A stretch of DNA of 64,000 nucleotides from Pyrrhosoma nymphula (GCA_963573305.1 OY754327.1:179994386-180058385), one strand, 5' to 3'; shown: positions 1 through 12,480, numbered from the stretch's first letter. Notes: generated by a model from the sequence alone, not told the origin. Made by a program: numbers and translations.

Positions 1-1988
1 AAGCAGAAGCCAGCTTAATCCTTCTGGCTTCGAGTTACCTCCCGAGTGAACGACAGCAACCAGCTCAAATGGAAGGAAAAATAAAAGTAAATAATCTATA
101 CATATATTAATTTTGTAGCGTGTCAGTCAGTCAGTCATTCTGTATTCATTTTGTTTATTTCTTTATCAAATTTTGTTCTAGAGAAATGAGGTTTGGTGCA
201 TTAAATGTGGATTCTCTGTCTGTATGATTTAGTAGTAGTTTTGGATTTTTAGCAGTTGGGGTGCAAAGAAAAATGCAAAAAACCGTGGATATTAAGCTCA
301 TAATCCGCAAAAAACTGCTTAACAACGATGGATTTATTTAGGTTAGCAACGGTGAAGTAAACAAACACTTACTCATTAAATTACAATCAGTTACAAACCG
401 TATGGGCATATAAACGTTGTTAATTTATCTTTCTCAGGTAAATGTTGATTGCATTACGATATCTGTATTACTTAATTTTCATTCCTTTTATTTTCCTTGA
501 TATATAGTTACTTTTACGCGAATGAAGTTATTTAGAAATTATCCGGGTGAATGTTTAAATGTATTCCACTCCAAAACAATAAGGTTCATGACAAATTTTT
601 GTAAACTCAACGTTAATATAATCAATTAAGTGTTTTGATATTGCCGTTCCCTTGATTTGGTTTTATTGCATAAGATATACAATTAGCTAGCGTAAGTGAA
701 ATGAACCTCAAGAGTTTTTCATTCATTAAAGTGTCTGGATAAATACCAAAGGTCATAAACGTTTCAATACATTTGCGTGTCCCGCTGTCTCAATATTGAT
801 ACAAAGTTCACCTCGAAAGTTTAGAAGTATTACTTATACCATTACAAATGCTATATGAATGTGCGAGAAACTGACCTCGGAGATAATTCATTACCAGTAT
901 TTGTTAATGTATGCCAAATATTACTCCCGTGCTTGCTGTTTTGGGGAAGAAAAATTGCCAGTGGGGCACCTCAAGAGCACACCAGACAGAGACTGCCTGC
1001 GGCGGGCGGCAGGTCTGCTAGTTGTAGTATTAAAGCAATAAGAGGTAACGAGGAGGCCAACAACAGCTGGGAAGAGAATGAAGAGATGTCTTTAAAATGT
1101 GAAAAAAGAAACAGATAAAAACACTCACCATGTCATTGGAAATTACATTGCAAGCATAATTGCAGGAATTACATTTATTTTATTGGGCTTTGCACTGAAG
1201 AGCAAGTTTTGGACTGAAGAGCAAGTGGGATATAAGAACAACACGTTTAAGGAATTACCTCGTCCATCGAATCAAGGAAATGGGGTGCTAAGTTAATATA
1301 ATGGAGAAAAAGATTTTCCACTGGGAGCGTGATTCGTTTAGGGAGTGGTATATAAAAACAACTGGACAAAGCAGGAAACGTACAGGAATTTAGGGAGGGA
1401 AGAGTAAAGTTTATGAAGGTTGGCGAGGTTGACAGTGATGGAGTGTAAGGTGGAAGTAAAAAAGAAAAGTGAAGAATCTAAGAAGCAGATTAACTAAATA
1501 AGGAGTCGCTTAGATGGTTTAGAGAGAGAGAGAGAGATTTACCTCTGGATAAAAGCAGGTTAGCCGTCCTAACAATCTATTCCCTGTTTAAAAAGAATAT
1601 TATGTAAAATATCCTTATGGAAATGTTCTCCATCGCCAGCACACCCAAGTGCAATTCTCTCATAACTTTTGGAAAATAATGGAAAATCACTATGTCATTA
1701 ATGCACATTGCAAGCGGAAGGAAATAAGTGAATAGACCAAAAAATCATAAAGGGACATAGGAACAACACTTGATGATTCGACTTAAACATTCTAATTATT
1801 TTTTGAGGACGTAGTTTTCAAACAACCATCCTAGATACTGGCATATACTAGCCCATGTAAGACGCACCAGTGAGATTAGTTAATGCTTACAAAATATTTG
1901 AAACAGGGAAAAACTATAGGGTGCACCGATTGCGGTTTATGAAAGAGGAAACTGAGAAGGCATCAAACGATTGAGGGGAAGTAGCGCG
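1..1988. other. Gene-less AT-rich stretch
   Basis: No coding region is supported here. The open frames near 855-1118 and 859-1041 overlap each other in different frames and show no recognisable domain. Small features visible are a short GTCA tandem run near 120-137, an AG dinucleotide run near 1521-1535, and a weak hairpin at the first 30 bases (GAAGCCAG paired with CTGGCTTC). Confidence 0.5.
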
Positions 1989-2322
1989 CTCGGGGGGCCT
2001 TGTATAAAACGCTCGAGATTATTTCGATCACGTAACTAAGGAGTCACGTGGTATAATAACGAACTGTTCGAGATTTTGGTGTGTTTGGACCTTTAGGGTG
2101 GACAACTTAAGCTTCGAATATGATGTTTCTTTAATCTCTAATGAGGATTTTTAACACGATCAACAATATTCCGGTGATAGAAACTTGATCGGGAAGGCTG
2201 CGCGAGATTTAAAGAGTGGTTCAAACACTCCTAAATCTCGAACAGTTCGTTATTGTACCACGTGACTCCTTAGTTACGTGATCGAAATAATCTCGAAAGT
2301 TTCAAACAAAATCCCCCAGAGT
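1989..2322. mobile_element. Foldback / MITE-like element with long inverted repeats
   Basis: Two arms run inward from about 1989 and 2322 as reverse complements. The best-conserved core (about 2012-2076 against about 2235-2299) is roughly 65 bp with only one or two differences, and contains CACGTG. Weaker similarity continues outward to GGGGG-type ends and inward through a GTGTTTG-containing block, so each arm is about 85-100 bp around a central spacer of about 125 bp. There is no open frame. A non-autonomous TIR DNA transposon is the likely identity. I could not see a convincing target-site duplication, so the exact ends and the superfamily are open. Confidence 0.75.
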
Positions 2323-4938
2323 AAATAATGCAAGCGGTGGAGCAGGGGATTTTTTTTAGAAGTGGGAGAGAAGTCACCTCAGAGGACAAGAGGAGACGGT
2401 GGATGAGTGTGCGAGTGGAAAGGAATGGTTTACGGGAGAGGGGAGGAAAGGTGGAGGATTTGGCAGGGATCTTGTTGGTATGGGAAAGCACGAGCGAGGG
2501 TGGCGGGTGGGCGTGAGGGGGCGAGCGGCGGCAGTTACGTGAAAGGGGACGCAAAAATAGCTCAAAAATCAGCGCGTAACAGAAAAGGGAGAATAAAACA
2601 CACAAATTTGGATAGGAATTCACTGAATTACACAGAGAACTTAAACAGCTTACATTATTGCGAATATTAAACTGAACCCTGTTAACCCTCTTACCATTTT
2701 ATTTAGCCTGAATCTTCACTGCCTCCAATTGACAGAAGACGGTTACCAGCATTATTAAAATAAATTGAAACGGGTCAAAATTTAAGCATATTGAGCACGA
2801 AAGCTAAATTTTCTGTACATCCAAATTATACACTTTTTAAGATAATTTCGCGCTGTTGTCGCAAATAAGAATATGACTACAACCAGAAACACAAAACGTC
2901 TCATCGGAGGAATTATTAGTCGTCCAAGCGATCTCTTGGTGCTCCACTAGAGAGAGTACAAAACAGAATAACGTGAGCATGATCTTACCATGTGGATAGA
3001 CAAACAATACAGGCGTTTTTAAATTCTGAACTATGTATTCCTCAGAAAAAAATACATGTCATTGATAATTAGGTTACAAAAAAAATATAAAATAAATAAG
3101 TAGAACTATAATTACTTGACTTTACTCGAAGAAGTTACAAATAAACAACAGAAACTCAAACATTTGTACAGAGAAAGCTAGAATCAGTATAGTCACTTGT
3201 AATGGTCGAGTCTTGATCTGTCTCAAAGACCATCTCGAGCAGCTTTTATAAAAATTGTGGTCAGCTGACACTGTGATGTATCCCTACAAAGAAAAGACTT
3301 AGCAACGATAAATGGAAACCAATTGAACTCACAAAAGAAGCCTGAACCAAGATGATATGCATGAAATGCAATTTAAGTAAAATATTTATTTAAAAAACTG
3401 GAGAGCAAGATCAGGATCAGATTTTGTCTAGGAGGAAAAAGGTAGAGTATTGAATGGAGGCTTTTTAGAAATGGGTCAGGAGAAGAGTAGAGAATATGAG
3501 AGGGTCATAGAAAAGATTAATAAAAATCTATGAAATCAAGTGGAGAGGAAAAATAGTGAGTAAGAAGATTTGAGGCAAAAATGTGAAATGAGGACGCATG
3601 GCGAAGTAGGAATTTCAAAACCAAAGAAAAAGGAAAATAATGTTGCATAGAATGGGGAGTAATGAAAAAATAAGATGATGGCAGAGAAAGGATACCCGAA
3701 GTTTCTACCGACAATTAACGAGAATAACTCAGCATAGGAATTCTTCTGTTCACAAAAATGTATAAAAGCAATACAGCTAGTTTGCTTGAGGTATTGAAAA
3801 CATTTTCTTCATTAGAAAAATTAAGGTTCCTATACATACGCGCTAGTTTTCCCATGTATCATTCATATGAGCCGCCAACCGGTCTATTGCTATCGGACCA
3901 GGGTCCTTATTCAGGAAAGACTCGACCTCTACAACACCGTGGACGTGAAATCTCAGCATTGACAAATCTCAACTTTTAAATTAAAATATTTAAAATTTTC
4001 GAGGTTTGGAAATCATAATTTCATCATTGTCGAGGCTTGAAAAATCTGACGCCTCCCTGAATATAGCATATGGTAAAATTTATCCTGGTTAATTCCATTG
4101 GTCCCAATAAGATGAATCGAATGTAGCAATGCATAAACAGCAGCCTATATCGCTCTGTTCTGCGGTAGGATATAACTTCATCGAGAAATATAGCTTAAAT
4201 ATACGAGGCGGGATTGGATATATACTTTTCAGTGACCGTAATAAAAAAAAGAAAAACACGCAAAACTGTAATATTATTTAAGGATTTAAAGACGTAGTTA
4301 ATTGACTAAACAGTAGCTTTATTCAGCAAGACTAAAATTTGCGCCTTTCTATTTTCACTTATGAAGGCCGATGACAGGAATATGATCGTGAAGGCTCCGT
4401 TATTCTCAGCAGAGCTTAGCTCCAAGTTATGTAGCTCCAAGAGTAGTTAATTTCAGGGGAAAAGGGCAAGACGATGGTGTCATCAGCGTCAAAACTTTGT
4501 TGAAAAGGTGATGATGGCTTCCATAATCAAATGCTTCAGAGATATCTGATGAAATCCCGAAAGGAATTTTCTTGTAGTCTAGTGACTATGGGATTAAATC
4601 AAATGTCTGATATACAGATTGCGTAGTAGATCTGTTGTTCCGAATATCCCGTTATCGTGGGCAATGTAATGAACATTCTTTAAAGGTACAAAGCAGTTCT
4701 GAGACATATTCAAGAATCTCAGACTAAATAATACGCCGATTTGAATATTACAAGAGCATCCTTGATTTTTAAATAGCTAAAAACGATTATTTTAATACAG
4801 GTTCATTGAAGGGTGAAGATAAAATCACGTTGAAGAAAACGTTGCTGATTTCACAGTGATTTAACTTAAATATTTCACTTTCGGCATTAAGTAGAAACAG
4901 TGCGTTAAAATGTGATTCTAGAACATTTTGTGACAGAT

Positions 4939-4984
4939 GGTGCTTAGTCATTTATGGGGTAATGAGGTGCTTAGTCATTTATGG
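4939..4984. repeat. Two 19-bp direct repeats
   Basis: GGTGCTTAGTCATTTATGG occurs at 4939-4957 and again at 4966-4984, a spacing of 27 bp. It looks like a small local tandem duplication. No function is suggested. Confidence 0.8.
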
Positions 4985-5334
4985 ATAGCTATATAGGGTA
5001 AATTAGGATGCATATATGAGCCTTATTTATTTTTGCTTTTTATCATATTTAAAGAAGTTCTCCAGACCATAATCAAACTAGCGATACTGTTATTTTTTAT
5101 CTAACATCTAGTCTTGATGAATAAAGGGATACTTCTGCTACAATTTTCACGTAGATTGAACCTAGGACCTAAGTAAATTGAGTATGATTATCTAAATAAA
5201 TTGACATAATGAGAATTTTCATGCAAAATTCTTAAAAGTAAGAATTATGACAAAATCAGACTTCATATAAGCAAGTCGTTCCCTGAGGGTGACGGACAAA
5301 GAGACGATATTAAGCCACAAATGAGTAGGGTTCA

Positions 5335-5389
5335 TCCACCATGGTAGGTTGAACGTTCCATCCACCATGGTAGGTCCACCATGGTAGGT
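5335..5389. repeat. Three copies of a 15-bp motif
   Basis: TCCACCATGGTAGGT occurs at 5335-5349, 5361-5375 and 5375-5389. Each copy holds the palindrome CCATGG. The array is short and no larger unit is visible. Confidence 0.8.
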
Positions 5390-6319
5390 AGGCGTCTTTG
5401 TCACTTAATTCTCTTGACTTTTAACCTGTTATCTTTCGATTTTTCAATTTGGCATCCGCAAATCTCATGGCGACTTAATTGAAAATACAACATGTAAGGT
5501 AATAAGGAACTCCTGACTTACATTCACTTCGCAACTTTGAGGAGGTTTCGAAATAAATCCGTCAAAGCAGCAAGAAACCTCTCCTAGACAAGGGAACAAT
5601 AAAAATGTATAGTTATTTTTAAATGATCAGCAAACTAAGAGGCAGAAATTCAATTAAAAGTACATATATAACAGGAACTGTAGAGAGTACCAAGGGGAAA
5701 AGATCAATTGAAAGGAACGATTGGATTCACGTTTAGATTGCACGCCGTTTCTCGAAGAAATTTCATTACCTCGTAAATTTTCTTACCTTCTCCAAGATAT
5801 TTTCCATCAACACTGTCGGCAAACGTACCTCATTACGACGCGACACTTGTCATTATGATGGCGATTAGCGATGAAACTGGTGAATTTCCTGGGCTTCTTA
5901 TGCTACTAATTAACAATTTCCTCTCAAAATGCCGGCTTACTAGCTTAGAAAGTTGTAGTTATCCACCTTTTTTTAAACGGTGAATGTTGTCGACACAAAA
6001 TCTTGAGGTATCGCCTCTTGATAAATATTAAGTGTTAAAATATTCACAACTCTACAGCTGATTTGAGGGAGAAGAAACGTTTTGACCTCTAAAGAGGGAA
6101 AGTATAATAAAAATTATGTCCTCAGTACCCGGATGGCAAATCCAACAGCTGAAGAAATGACATTATTCACGACTGAGATTTTATCTTTGCTTCAGTTATC
6201 CATACAATTTTTCTTTCGCACATCTGACTTCCAGTAACGGATGATAAAATGCGGAATAAATTGAGCTAACTACAAAAGCTCCTTCCCCAAACAGGCCAAT
6301 GCTTCCGTTAACTGAATAG

Positions 6320-6494
6320 TGTAACGTATGATATGAATTGTGTTGTTGATGCTGGCTTGCTGGGGAGTTGTTGATAGAAAGAAAGGGGGATTGTTGGGGA
6401 GAATTGGATTTGGAGAGGATGCTGGATGCATCAAGAAAGATTGTATTGGAAAGAATAAAGAGTTTTGAAACGAAAATAAACGTCTGACGTTACA
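6320..6494 (+). repeat. 5' LTR of the TRIM element
   Basis: 175 bp, TG...CA ends, and AATAAA-type polyadenylation signals in its last third (for example in the stretch AAGAATAAAGAG). It differs from the downstream copy at three positions, all in its first 60 bp. Confidence 0.9.
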
Positions 6495-6559
6495 GACGGA
6501 GGTGAGAACCCACTTTTCTGGCGACGAGGATGGGATATTCGTCACGGGTTTAAAAAAGT

Positions 6560-6882
6560 AGCCCGTGGAACGTGGAAAAACGCAGCGGCCGGATTGAACG
6601 CGTGAATCGGAATCGGAGGGCATCGGAAAAAAAAGCCCGTGGAATGTGAAAAAACGCAGCGGCCGGATTGAACGCGTGAATCGGAATCGGAGGGCATCGG
6701 AAAAAAAAGCCGGTGGAACGTGGAAAAACGCAGCGGCCGGATTGAACGCGTGAATCGGAATCGGAGAGCATCGGAAAAAAAGCCCGTGGAATGTGAAAAA
6801 ACGCAGCGGCCGGATTGAACGTGTGAATCGGAATCGGAGGGCATCGGAATCGGAGGAATCGGAATCGGTGGAATCGGAATTT
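6560..6882. repeat. 74-bp minisatellite inside the TRIM
   Basis: Four near-identical units start at 6560, 6634, 6708 and 6781 (periods 74, 74 and 73). Each runs AGCCCGTGG ... CAGCGGCCGGATTGAACG ... AATCGGAATCGG ... GGCATCGG and ends in an A-run. The array is followed to about 6882 by a degenerate GGAATC hexamer run. Because 74 is not a multiple of three and the unit has no stops on the minus strand, a 231-codon minus-strand frame opens across it; this is a property of the repeat rather than evidence of a protein. Confidence 0.92.
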
Positions 6883-7190
6883 GGGAACGGATTAATTGGA
6901 TCTACGGTTGCCGGTTCGAGGAAGCTGACTGGAGGCGGTATTTGCTTCAATGAAGGACGCAACATTGAGTGACGAAGTTGGAGCTGCGAGCGAAGACGTC
7001 TTGGTTTCTTCCTGCCGGCCGCGGCGGTTGGAAGTCGAGTTGCGGAAGAAGTGGACGGGCTGCAGTTGATCGTGTTGGTGTGGCGCCATTTGGCAAAGGG
7101 GTACTAAAACGGGATCTCAGTAAAAAGTTGTTCAGTGATGTAAGTATTTAAACATCCCTGGACAAAATTCTTTAAACGGTGGAGGAAGAC

Positions 7191-7365
7191 TGTAACGTAT
7201 GATATGAATTGTGTTGTTGATGCTGGGTTGCTGGGAAGTTGTTTATAGAAAGAAAGGGGGATTGTTGGGGAGAATTGGATTTGGAGAGGATGCTGGATGC
7301 ATCAAGAAAGATTGTATTGGAAAGAATAAAGAGTTTTGAAACGAAAATAAACGTCTGACGTTACA
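7191..7365 (+). repeat. 3' LTR of the TRIM element
   Basis: 175 bp, begins TGTAACGT and ends ACGTTACA, and matches 6320-6494 at all but three positions. It is preceded by a purine-rich tract. Confidence 0.9.
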
Positions 7366-7872
7366 ACAGAAAATTAGAAACTCTACCCCCTTCTATCAAC
7401 AAAGTACCTCATGAGGTAGACAAAGATTTACAGTTTCGGCGCAACTGCATTAGTCCGTGCTTTTTATCATTGATAAGACGAAATATTTCGGATATTTACA
7501 CCATCATTGGGAAGGTTAAGGCGAATATCGGGAAATAGAGACATGAAAACTTGTACACCAGTCTAGCGGGAAGATAAATTTGTTTCGCTTAGGTGAAGAG
7601 AAACAGAGGTGAGAAATTTGTGGTTTTTTTTATCTCACTAAAAAGTAGGACCTACAACGAATAAGATTCCAATGCAGAACCAAAAGAAGAGCTAATGAGG
7701 TGATCACCTTTCGGAACACAGGAAGTAATCGGAATATAGCTAAAGTTCCGTCACCGCAGAATCCAGCCTAACAGTGGAAGCAAACCATAAAAAAATCTGA
7801 ATAACACCGAAGTGTCCATACATAAGTTATCCTCAACGATATTTGGGTATCCCTGAGAGAACACTATTCCCT

Positions 7873-7898
7873 GTTTCGACTCACGGAGCCATCATCAG
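7873..7898 (-). ncRNA. Hammerhead-ribozyme-like core, probably a Penelope-type tail
   Basis: On the minus strand the sequence reads CTGATGA, then GGCTC-CGT-GAGTC, then GAAAC. CUGAUGA and GAAA are the two conserved strands of the hammerhead core, and the segment between them forms a 5-bp stem II (GGCUC/GAGUC, one G-U) with a 3-nt loop. Hammerheads are known in the terminal repeats of Penelope-like elements. I could not confirm stems I and III or the cleavage site by eye, so activity is not claimed. No reverse-transcriptase sequence is recognisable beside it. Confidence 0.5.
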
Positions 7899-9054
7899 CA
7901 GACACCAAATCGCAGATAACCTGCTGTATTCACTCCATTCTCTTTTCAGCTAACCACTTAGTTCCTGCTTAATTCCTTATTTCATTAGGAATTATGCACG
8001 AGTATAGAATATATATTTTATATATTTTTTATATTCTATAATTTTCTTGATGCATTCCATAATGTGTCTTTACAGGGACGTGGAAAATGCGAGGAGAAAT
8101 CAGAGATTGGAGATGTGAAGGTAACTGAGAAAGAAATGTTAAGTTTGGAGATAAAAGAGGATGGAGTAATCCGATCAGAAGTCAAAGGAAAAAGATATAA
8201 TTGATTCAGCCGGCCCAGAAGAGAGTTTTAAGGGCTTGACTTTTTTAAGGAAAGTGCTTTCGAGGTGGCCCATGAAATGATTGACTTACGATGGTGTCAT
8301 GGGAGTATCCACGGTAGTTCCCTCTAGTCTCTATCACTCCCTCAGCGAACGTGTGTACTCCGAAAATCGTTTTTCCAATAAAACCCTGCCCCCAATCCAA
8401 AATACGACCATCGGACCAAGATCTACCACCCTGAAATACTCAATATAGTTACTACATCTTTCCCCGGCACCCATAAATCAAAAACACCCTCCATGACTTA
8501 TATCTAACTATCAAAAACAAAAACTCCATTTGCCTCCTCTTACCCTCATGTCCCCACAGTTTTTTTATACGTCCCACAAACATGCGCGAAATCCTAAAAT
8601 CCACGAGACATCCTTCATCTCTTCAACCTGCAACCACCAAGGGGCAAATGCTGCTCCCCACCCCTCTCATCCGCCCTTCTGCAACTCCCTTTTCCAACAT
8701 ATATCCTCAACGGCCACCTACACTTCCACAAGCATTGTCGACCGTCTCTCCCACAATATCTGCCCCTCCATCTACGTAGGCGAATGTACTACCCCTCTTT
8801 CTATCCGGATGAATGGCAACCGCCACCACACCTAATCTCCACCCTTTCTCAATGCCATGCCAAAAAAAACACCGCCTCCCACCGCCAAACTTAAAACAAG
8901 TGCGTCGCACTTACTACAGTATAACTCGGGAGATTGCACATATCAGACTGACGAGGACATTTGATCCACCTGGGCTAAATGTGGTCTACTGAAATATCAA
9001 TAGCCACCAATCCCCATTGGTAGTCTCCTACGTTGCCCCAGTTGCCTGCGAAAA

Positions 9055-9079
9055 ATGATGACGGCTTCATAGTCGAAAC
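9055..9079 (+). ncRNA. Degenerate hammerhead-like core
   Basis: The plus strand reads ATGATGA, then GGCT-TCAT-AGTC, then GAAAC. The first core base is A instead of C, which should impair a hammerhead. Stem II can pair over 4 bp (GGCU/AGUC with one G-U). The likely origin is the tail of an old Penelope-like element. No coding remnant is visible next to it. Confidence 0.4.
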
Positions 9080-9130
9080 GTATCATGATTTTTGTGTATT
9101 CTTTCTTTTTGATTCTCTACGTCATCTCTT

Positions 9131-12100
9131 TTAATTTTAATTCACGGAGAAACAGGAAATAATTTTAAAAAATTATTTCCAACAGGCAGATTCGAAGTGT
9201 CATTAACCCGAGAAATGATGAACTTGGACGCAAAAAAATAACTCGGTAACTGAGGTAAAACGCTTTAAATACAGATATTTGATGTAACTCAGACATAAAA
9301 TGATGACTAGTACACAAAAACAACGAGTAAAGAGCTTGCAAGGTACTCATAGGAAGAAATAAGTTTACCTCCATGAACTAGATTACATGGATTAAAGATT
9401 ATGGCTATAGACGGATTACTGATGGAAGAGAGAAACAAAAATATATGAAAATATCATAGATTGCTAGCATTACTATTCTACTACACTTAGCTTTCACGAT
9501 TAACTAATTTCCACGCTTGCATCTGTTACAATTATTCCTTCCGTTTAGTACAGAGCACGAAAACTTTTACGAGTATTAAAAGGAATGAACATATGCGCAT
9601 ATGCACAAGTGGAAAAAGAGGGAATAAATATTCTTATTGCGCCGATAGGCGACCCCAGGATCTCCTGTAAAGTAGGAATACACTCCCTCTTTTCATTCCA
9701 TAGGCTGCTCAGCGAACCTACTATCTACACTCTCACAAGAAGCATAGCCGTTCGTTGACCTCGTCCTCTCCTCTGGTGGAGATGGGGATAGAGAAGGCGT
9801 TCAGATCCAGAGGGAGGAGGGTCACGGAAAAGGAAAAATGGGAAAGAGGGAGGGAGACAAAGGTGGGTGGTTGACGAAATTAGGAGAAAGGAAGATAAAT
9901 AAAAATGACAATAGCAACATGGATAAAATAATTCGTTGTCTAAATATAGGAAGGTGTCGGTAATTTACGTTGAATTATGATTAAACAGCTCATCTATCTC
10001 TGATCATTCTGCGTATGCACACTCAGCACACATACGCACGCCTATATATATAAACACAGGACAGATTCAGATAGGAGAGGAGCCAACAGAGACACAAAAA
10101 AGGCGAAAAAACAAAACACACATTTCGAATTTTTTAGACTAAATCATGCCTCTCCTTCAGGCGATGAGAAGAGGCACAGTGCCTTAAGACAAGAATTAAA
10201 TTATCTTTTTCATATACATTAAGCAATTATAAGGAATCCAGTAGCATAATTTTGTAATTAATTTTCAAATATTCCACCATCCACCTCAATGTATTTTGCT
10301 GTTCGAGGGGGAGTTCCATACGTTTCTGTTCTAGTTTCATCGCGGCTGTCTTTAACTTGGGTCATTGTATTCAATACAGATACTGTGTTTAAACTTAAAT
10401 TCGACACATGAGGTCTTTTATCCAGCCGCGGAGGCAAAACTGCTAAGAATTAAGGTACGGAGACCCCGAAGATCAGTTCTAAGCACAACCGCTCCCAATC
10501 GAATACCCAGGCGAGTGCTCATAAATTGATTTAATAAAAATTCATAAACAAAATGAAATTGACAGGAGCTCATTTACCTATTACAGGAGGGAAATTGATT
10601 TTTGAAAAAGAAAAAACCCAAAAGAACCCTATTATATTATTAAATGAAGTACCCTTTTCTTTTCGATATTTAAAGTCTTTCTTAAGTCATTCTGATAAAA
10701 AGTTCCACGAGTCGAACATAACTTTGGTTGTAAGGATTTCACCAACGCAAAATTATTTCTGGAAAGAGAATCCAAACCAAAAAGAAGTTGTACTATTATA
10801 ATTATAAGATCAACACCATCTACAGTATGTACTAAATACGAACAAACAAAAGTTTGACACGGTTTATACCCCAGATGCCTTTACTTCCTGCAATAAGAAT
10901 AAAAAACAAAATCAAACCGGGATATCGAATCCGATAGTGATATTTTTGACTAACAATGGCTAGGGTTGAATACACTTCGAGCATCCTAATTTTGAATTTT
11001 GTACCCTATGTTTTTCGGTGGAAAGTATTAGACGTTTTATATACGTTAAAAAAAATTGAAGACAGTGCACAACTCACACCAAATCATTCGCGCGCGTAAG
11101 TATATCGTAATTAGATACGCACCACTTACGAACCATCATTTTGAAGGTAAAAAATCGTCAGCCAATTAACACGAGGCAAGTGAATTTTCTCGACGGCTCC
11201 TCAAGAGTCATTTATTACCTCCGAGAACAACGCACCACAAAGACGTTCCAGGTATGCACGCTCTCGACCTCCGCCTTCGTCACGAATCGTTTGACTCCTC
11301 CCGCCGCGCCAGCCTAAGGGGAGCGGTTAAACCACTTCCCGACCCTTTCTGCAACCGTCATTTCATCGCCAAGGACAGGGTTTATTAATTCAATGGCACA
11401 GGGGACAAGTCAGCGGCATGTGCGAATAGCTGAACCAGAAAACTAAGGAAATAGGTTTTCCCTCCAGGACTTCTTAATTCTTAAGCTAACTATTCAGCCA
11501 CTTCCCCATGCATAGTTGGCCTTCGGTGTATCAAATTTAATTCGCGGAATCACTGCATTTATAACTCTACAGTAAAATAAAATGAGAATGAAATCCTCGA
11601 ACGAACTCATTAAGTTTTCTCTCTCACAGTTTCGAAACTAAACAGTATTGCATCCGTTTTATATATTTGCTAGCAAAACTGATTACCAACTACAAACTAC
11701 GCTTAATACTTGTTAACGTGCTTTAAATCACGGTGCCTAATAAATATGTCTTACACCAGTGGGTAGAAGAGATTGAGAACGGACAACCACAACAAGCGGA
11801 ATAGGCTACGGGCTATTGAGCAAATTATACTGCACAGAATTAATCACACAGGTCACTGCTGCTACAATTTGCACAGACTATCTTGTAGGCATTTATGTTC
11901 CGATTCACCATTGATAATATCCCTTGTCAAGAATTTTTTAACGCTATTGACTTTCAAACCCCTTGACGGATTTTAATAAATATTTTCAAGCAAATTTCTA
12001 AGGACCTTGAAGAATTAAAAGGCTACTACTAGAAACGACCTAGAGCCCCAGGAGTCCTCACTTTCCAAATGGTAACAGCTCTAATGACTGACAAGATGAC

Positions 12101-12480
12101 TGACAACAATGTTTCACAAAATTATTTCAGACCTCTAAATAATTAAACTTATATTCTTCAAATAGTTCTCGATCTGAAATAGAGTCGTGATCATATGTGT
12201 GACCGTCTTTTAAGCAAAAATCAGTATCCGAAGATATATTTATAAGAATTGTTGTGTATTTAAAAGGGTGATTGTTTGCTTTTGCTCCTCTTTTGTTCCT
12301 GTCATCTGCAAAGCGATTACAGTGATGACCAGTGCTAGCCACTGCTGCACATTTTTCAGTTTTTCGCTTTCCCGAGCTGGAGACCACCACTCGTCCCGAT
12401 TCGACAGAAGGAAGCCGTTGTTCTTTTCCTCTCCTAGGCTCTGTCCAGCTTGATTGTTCTCTCTTGCTACCGATCTGTAT
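9131..12480. other. Gene-less stretch
   Basis: Nothing with recognisable coding potential is seen. A purine-rich block lies at about 9775-9860. Short open frames (for example 10553-10801 and 11773-11976) have no recognisable domains. A minus-strand frame at 12127-12489 (120 codons) is noted as a finding but not accepted as a gene. Confidence 0.45.

Larger units (their letters stand above)
2323..6319. other. Gene-less stretch with minor repeats
   Basis: No gene is supported. The G-rich segment 2390-2530 opens frames on both strands only because it lacks T and A stops. The stretch also holds two copies of a 19-bp direct repeat (4939-4957, 4966-4984), the triplicated 15-mer at 5335-5389, and two weak hammerhead-like traces at 4004-4027 (minus) and 4508-4532 (plus) that are discussed as findings. 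Confidence 0.5.
6320..7365 (+). mobile_element. Miniature LTR retrotransposon (TRIM-like)
   Basis: Two direct repeats of exactly 175 bp bound a 1046-bp unit. Each begins TGTAACGT and ends ACGTTACA, the TG...CA form expected of LTRs, with 8-bp inverted ends. I count three differences between the LTRs (about 2%), so the insertion is fairly young. The internal region (6495-7190) is only about 696 bp and has no gag, protease or polymerase, so the element must rely on proteins from another element. A purine-rich stretch, GGTGGAGGAAG at 7179-7189, sits just before the 3' LTR and can serve as polypurine tract. A candidate primer-binding region lies downstream of 6494 near TGGCGACGAGG. I could not identify a matching target-site duplication. 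A TRIM or solo non-autonomous LTR derivative is the best call; the parent family is unknown. Confidence 0.88.
7366..9130. other. Gene-less stretch with two ribozyme-like motifs
   Basis: No gene is supported. An AT-rich inverted repeat lies at 8003-8040 (TATAGAATATA paired with TATATTCTATA). The C-rich segment 8400-8900 keeps overlapping frames open at 8530-8835 and 8582-8779, but neither resembles a protein I know. The hammerhead-like motifs at 7873-7898 and 9055-9079 are listed separately. Confidence 0.45.

Noticed and set aside
4546..4570. CTGATGAAATCCCGAAAGG, hammerhead-like at first sight
   Set aside because: The GAAA falls in the loop of the only possible stem II and is not on its 3' side, so the core cannot form.
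6560..6850. Regular repeats that might suggest a CRISPR array
   Set aside because: The units are continuous 74-bp tandem copies without unique spacers, lie inside an LTR element, and the DNA is eukaryotic in character.
6270..6965. 231-codon minus-strand frame
   Set aside because: It lies across the 74-bp tandem array of the TRIM. The same DNA is read in three frames because the period is not a multiple of three, and the other minus-strand frames over the array are equally open.
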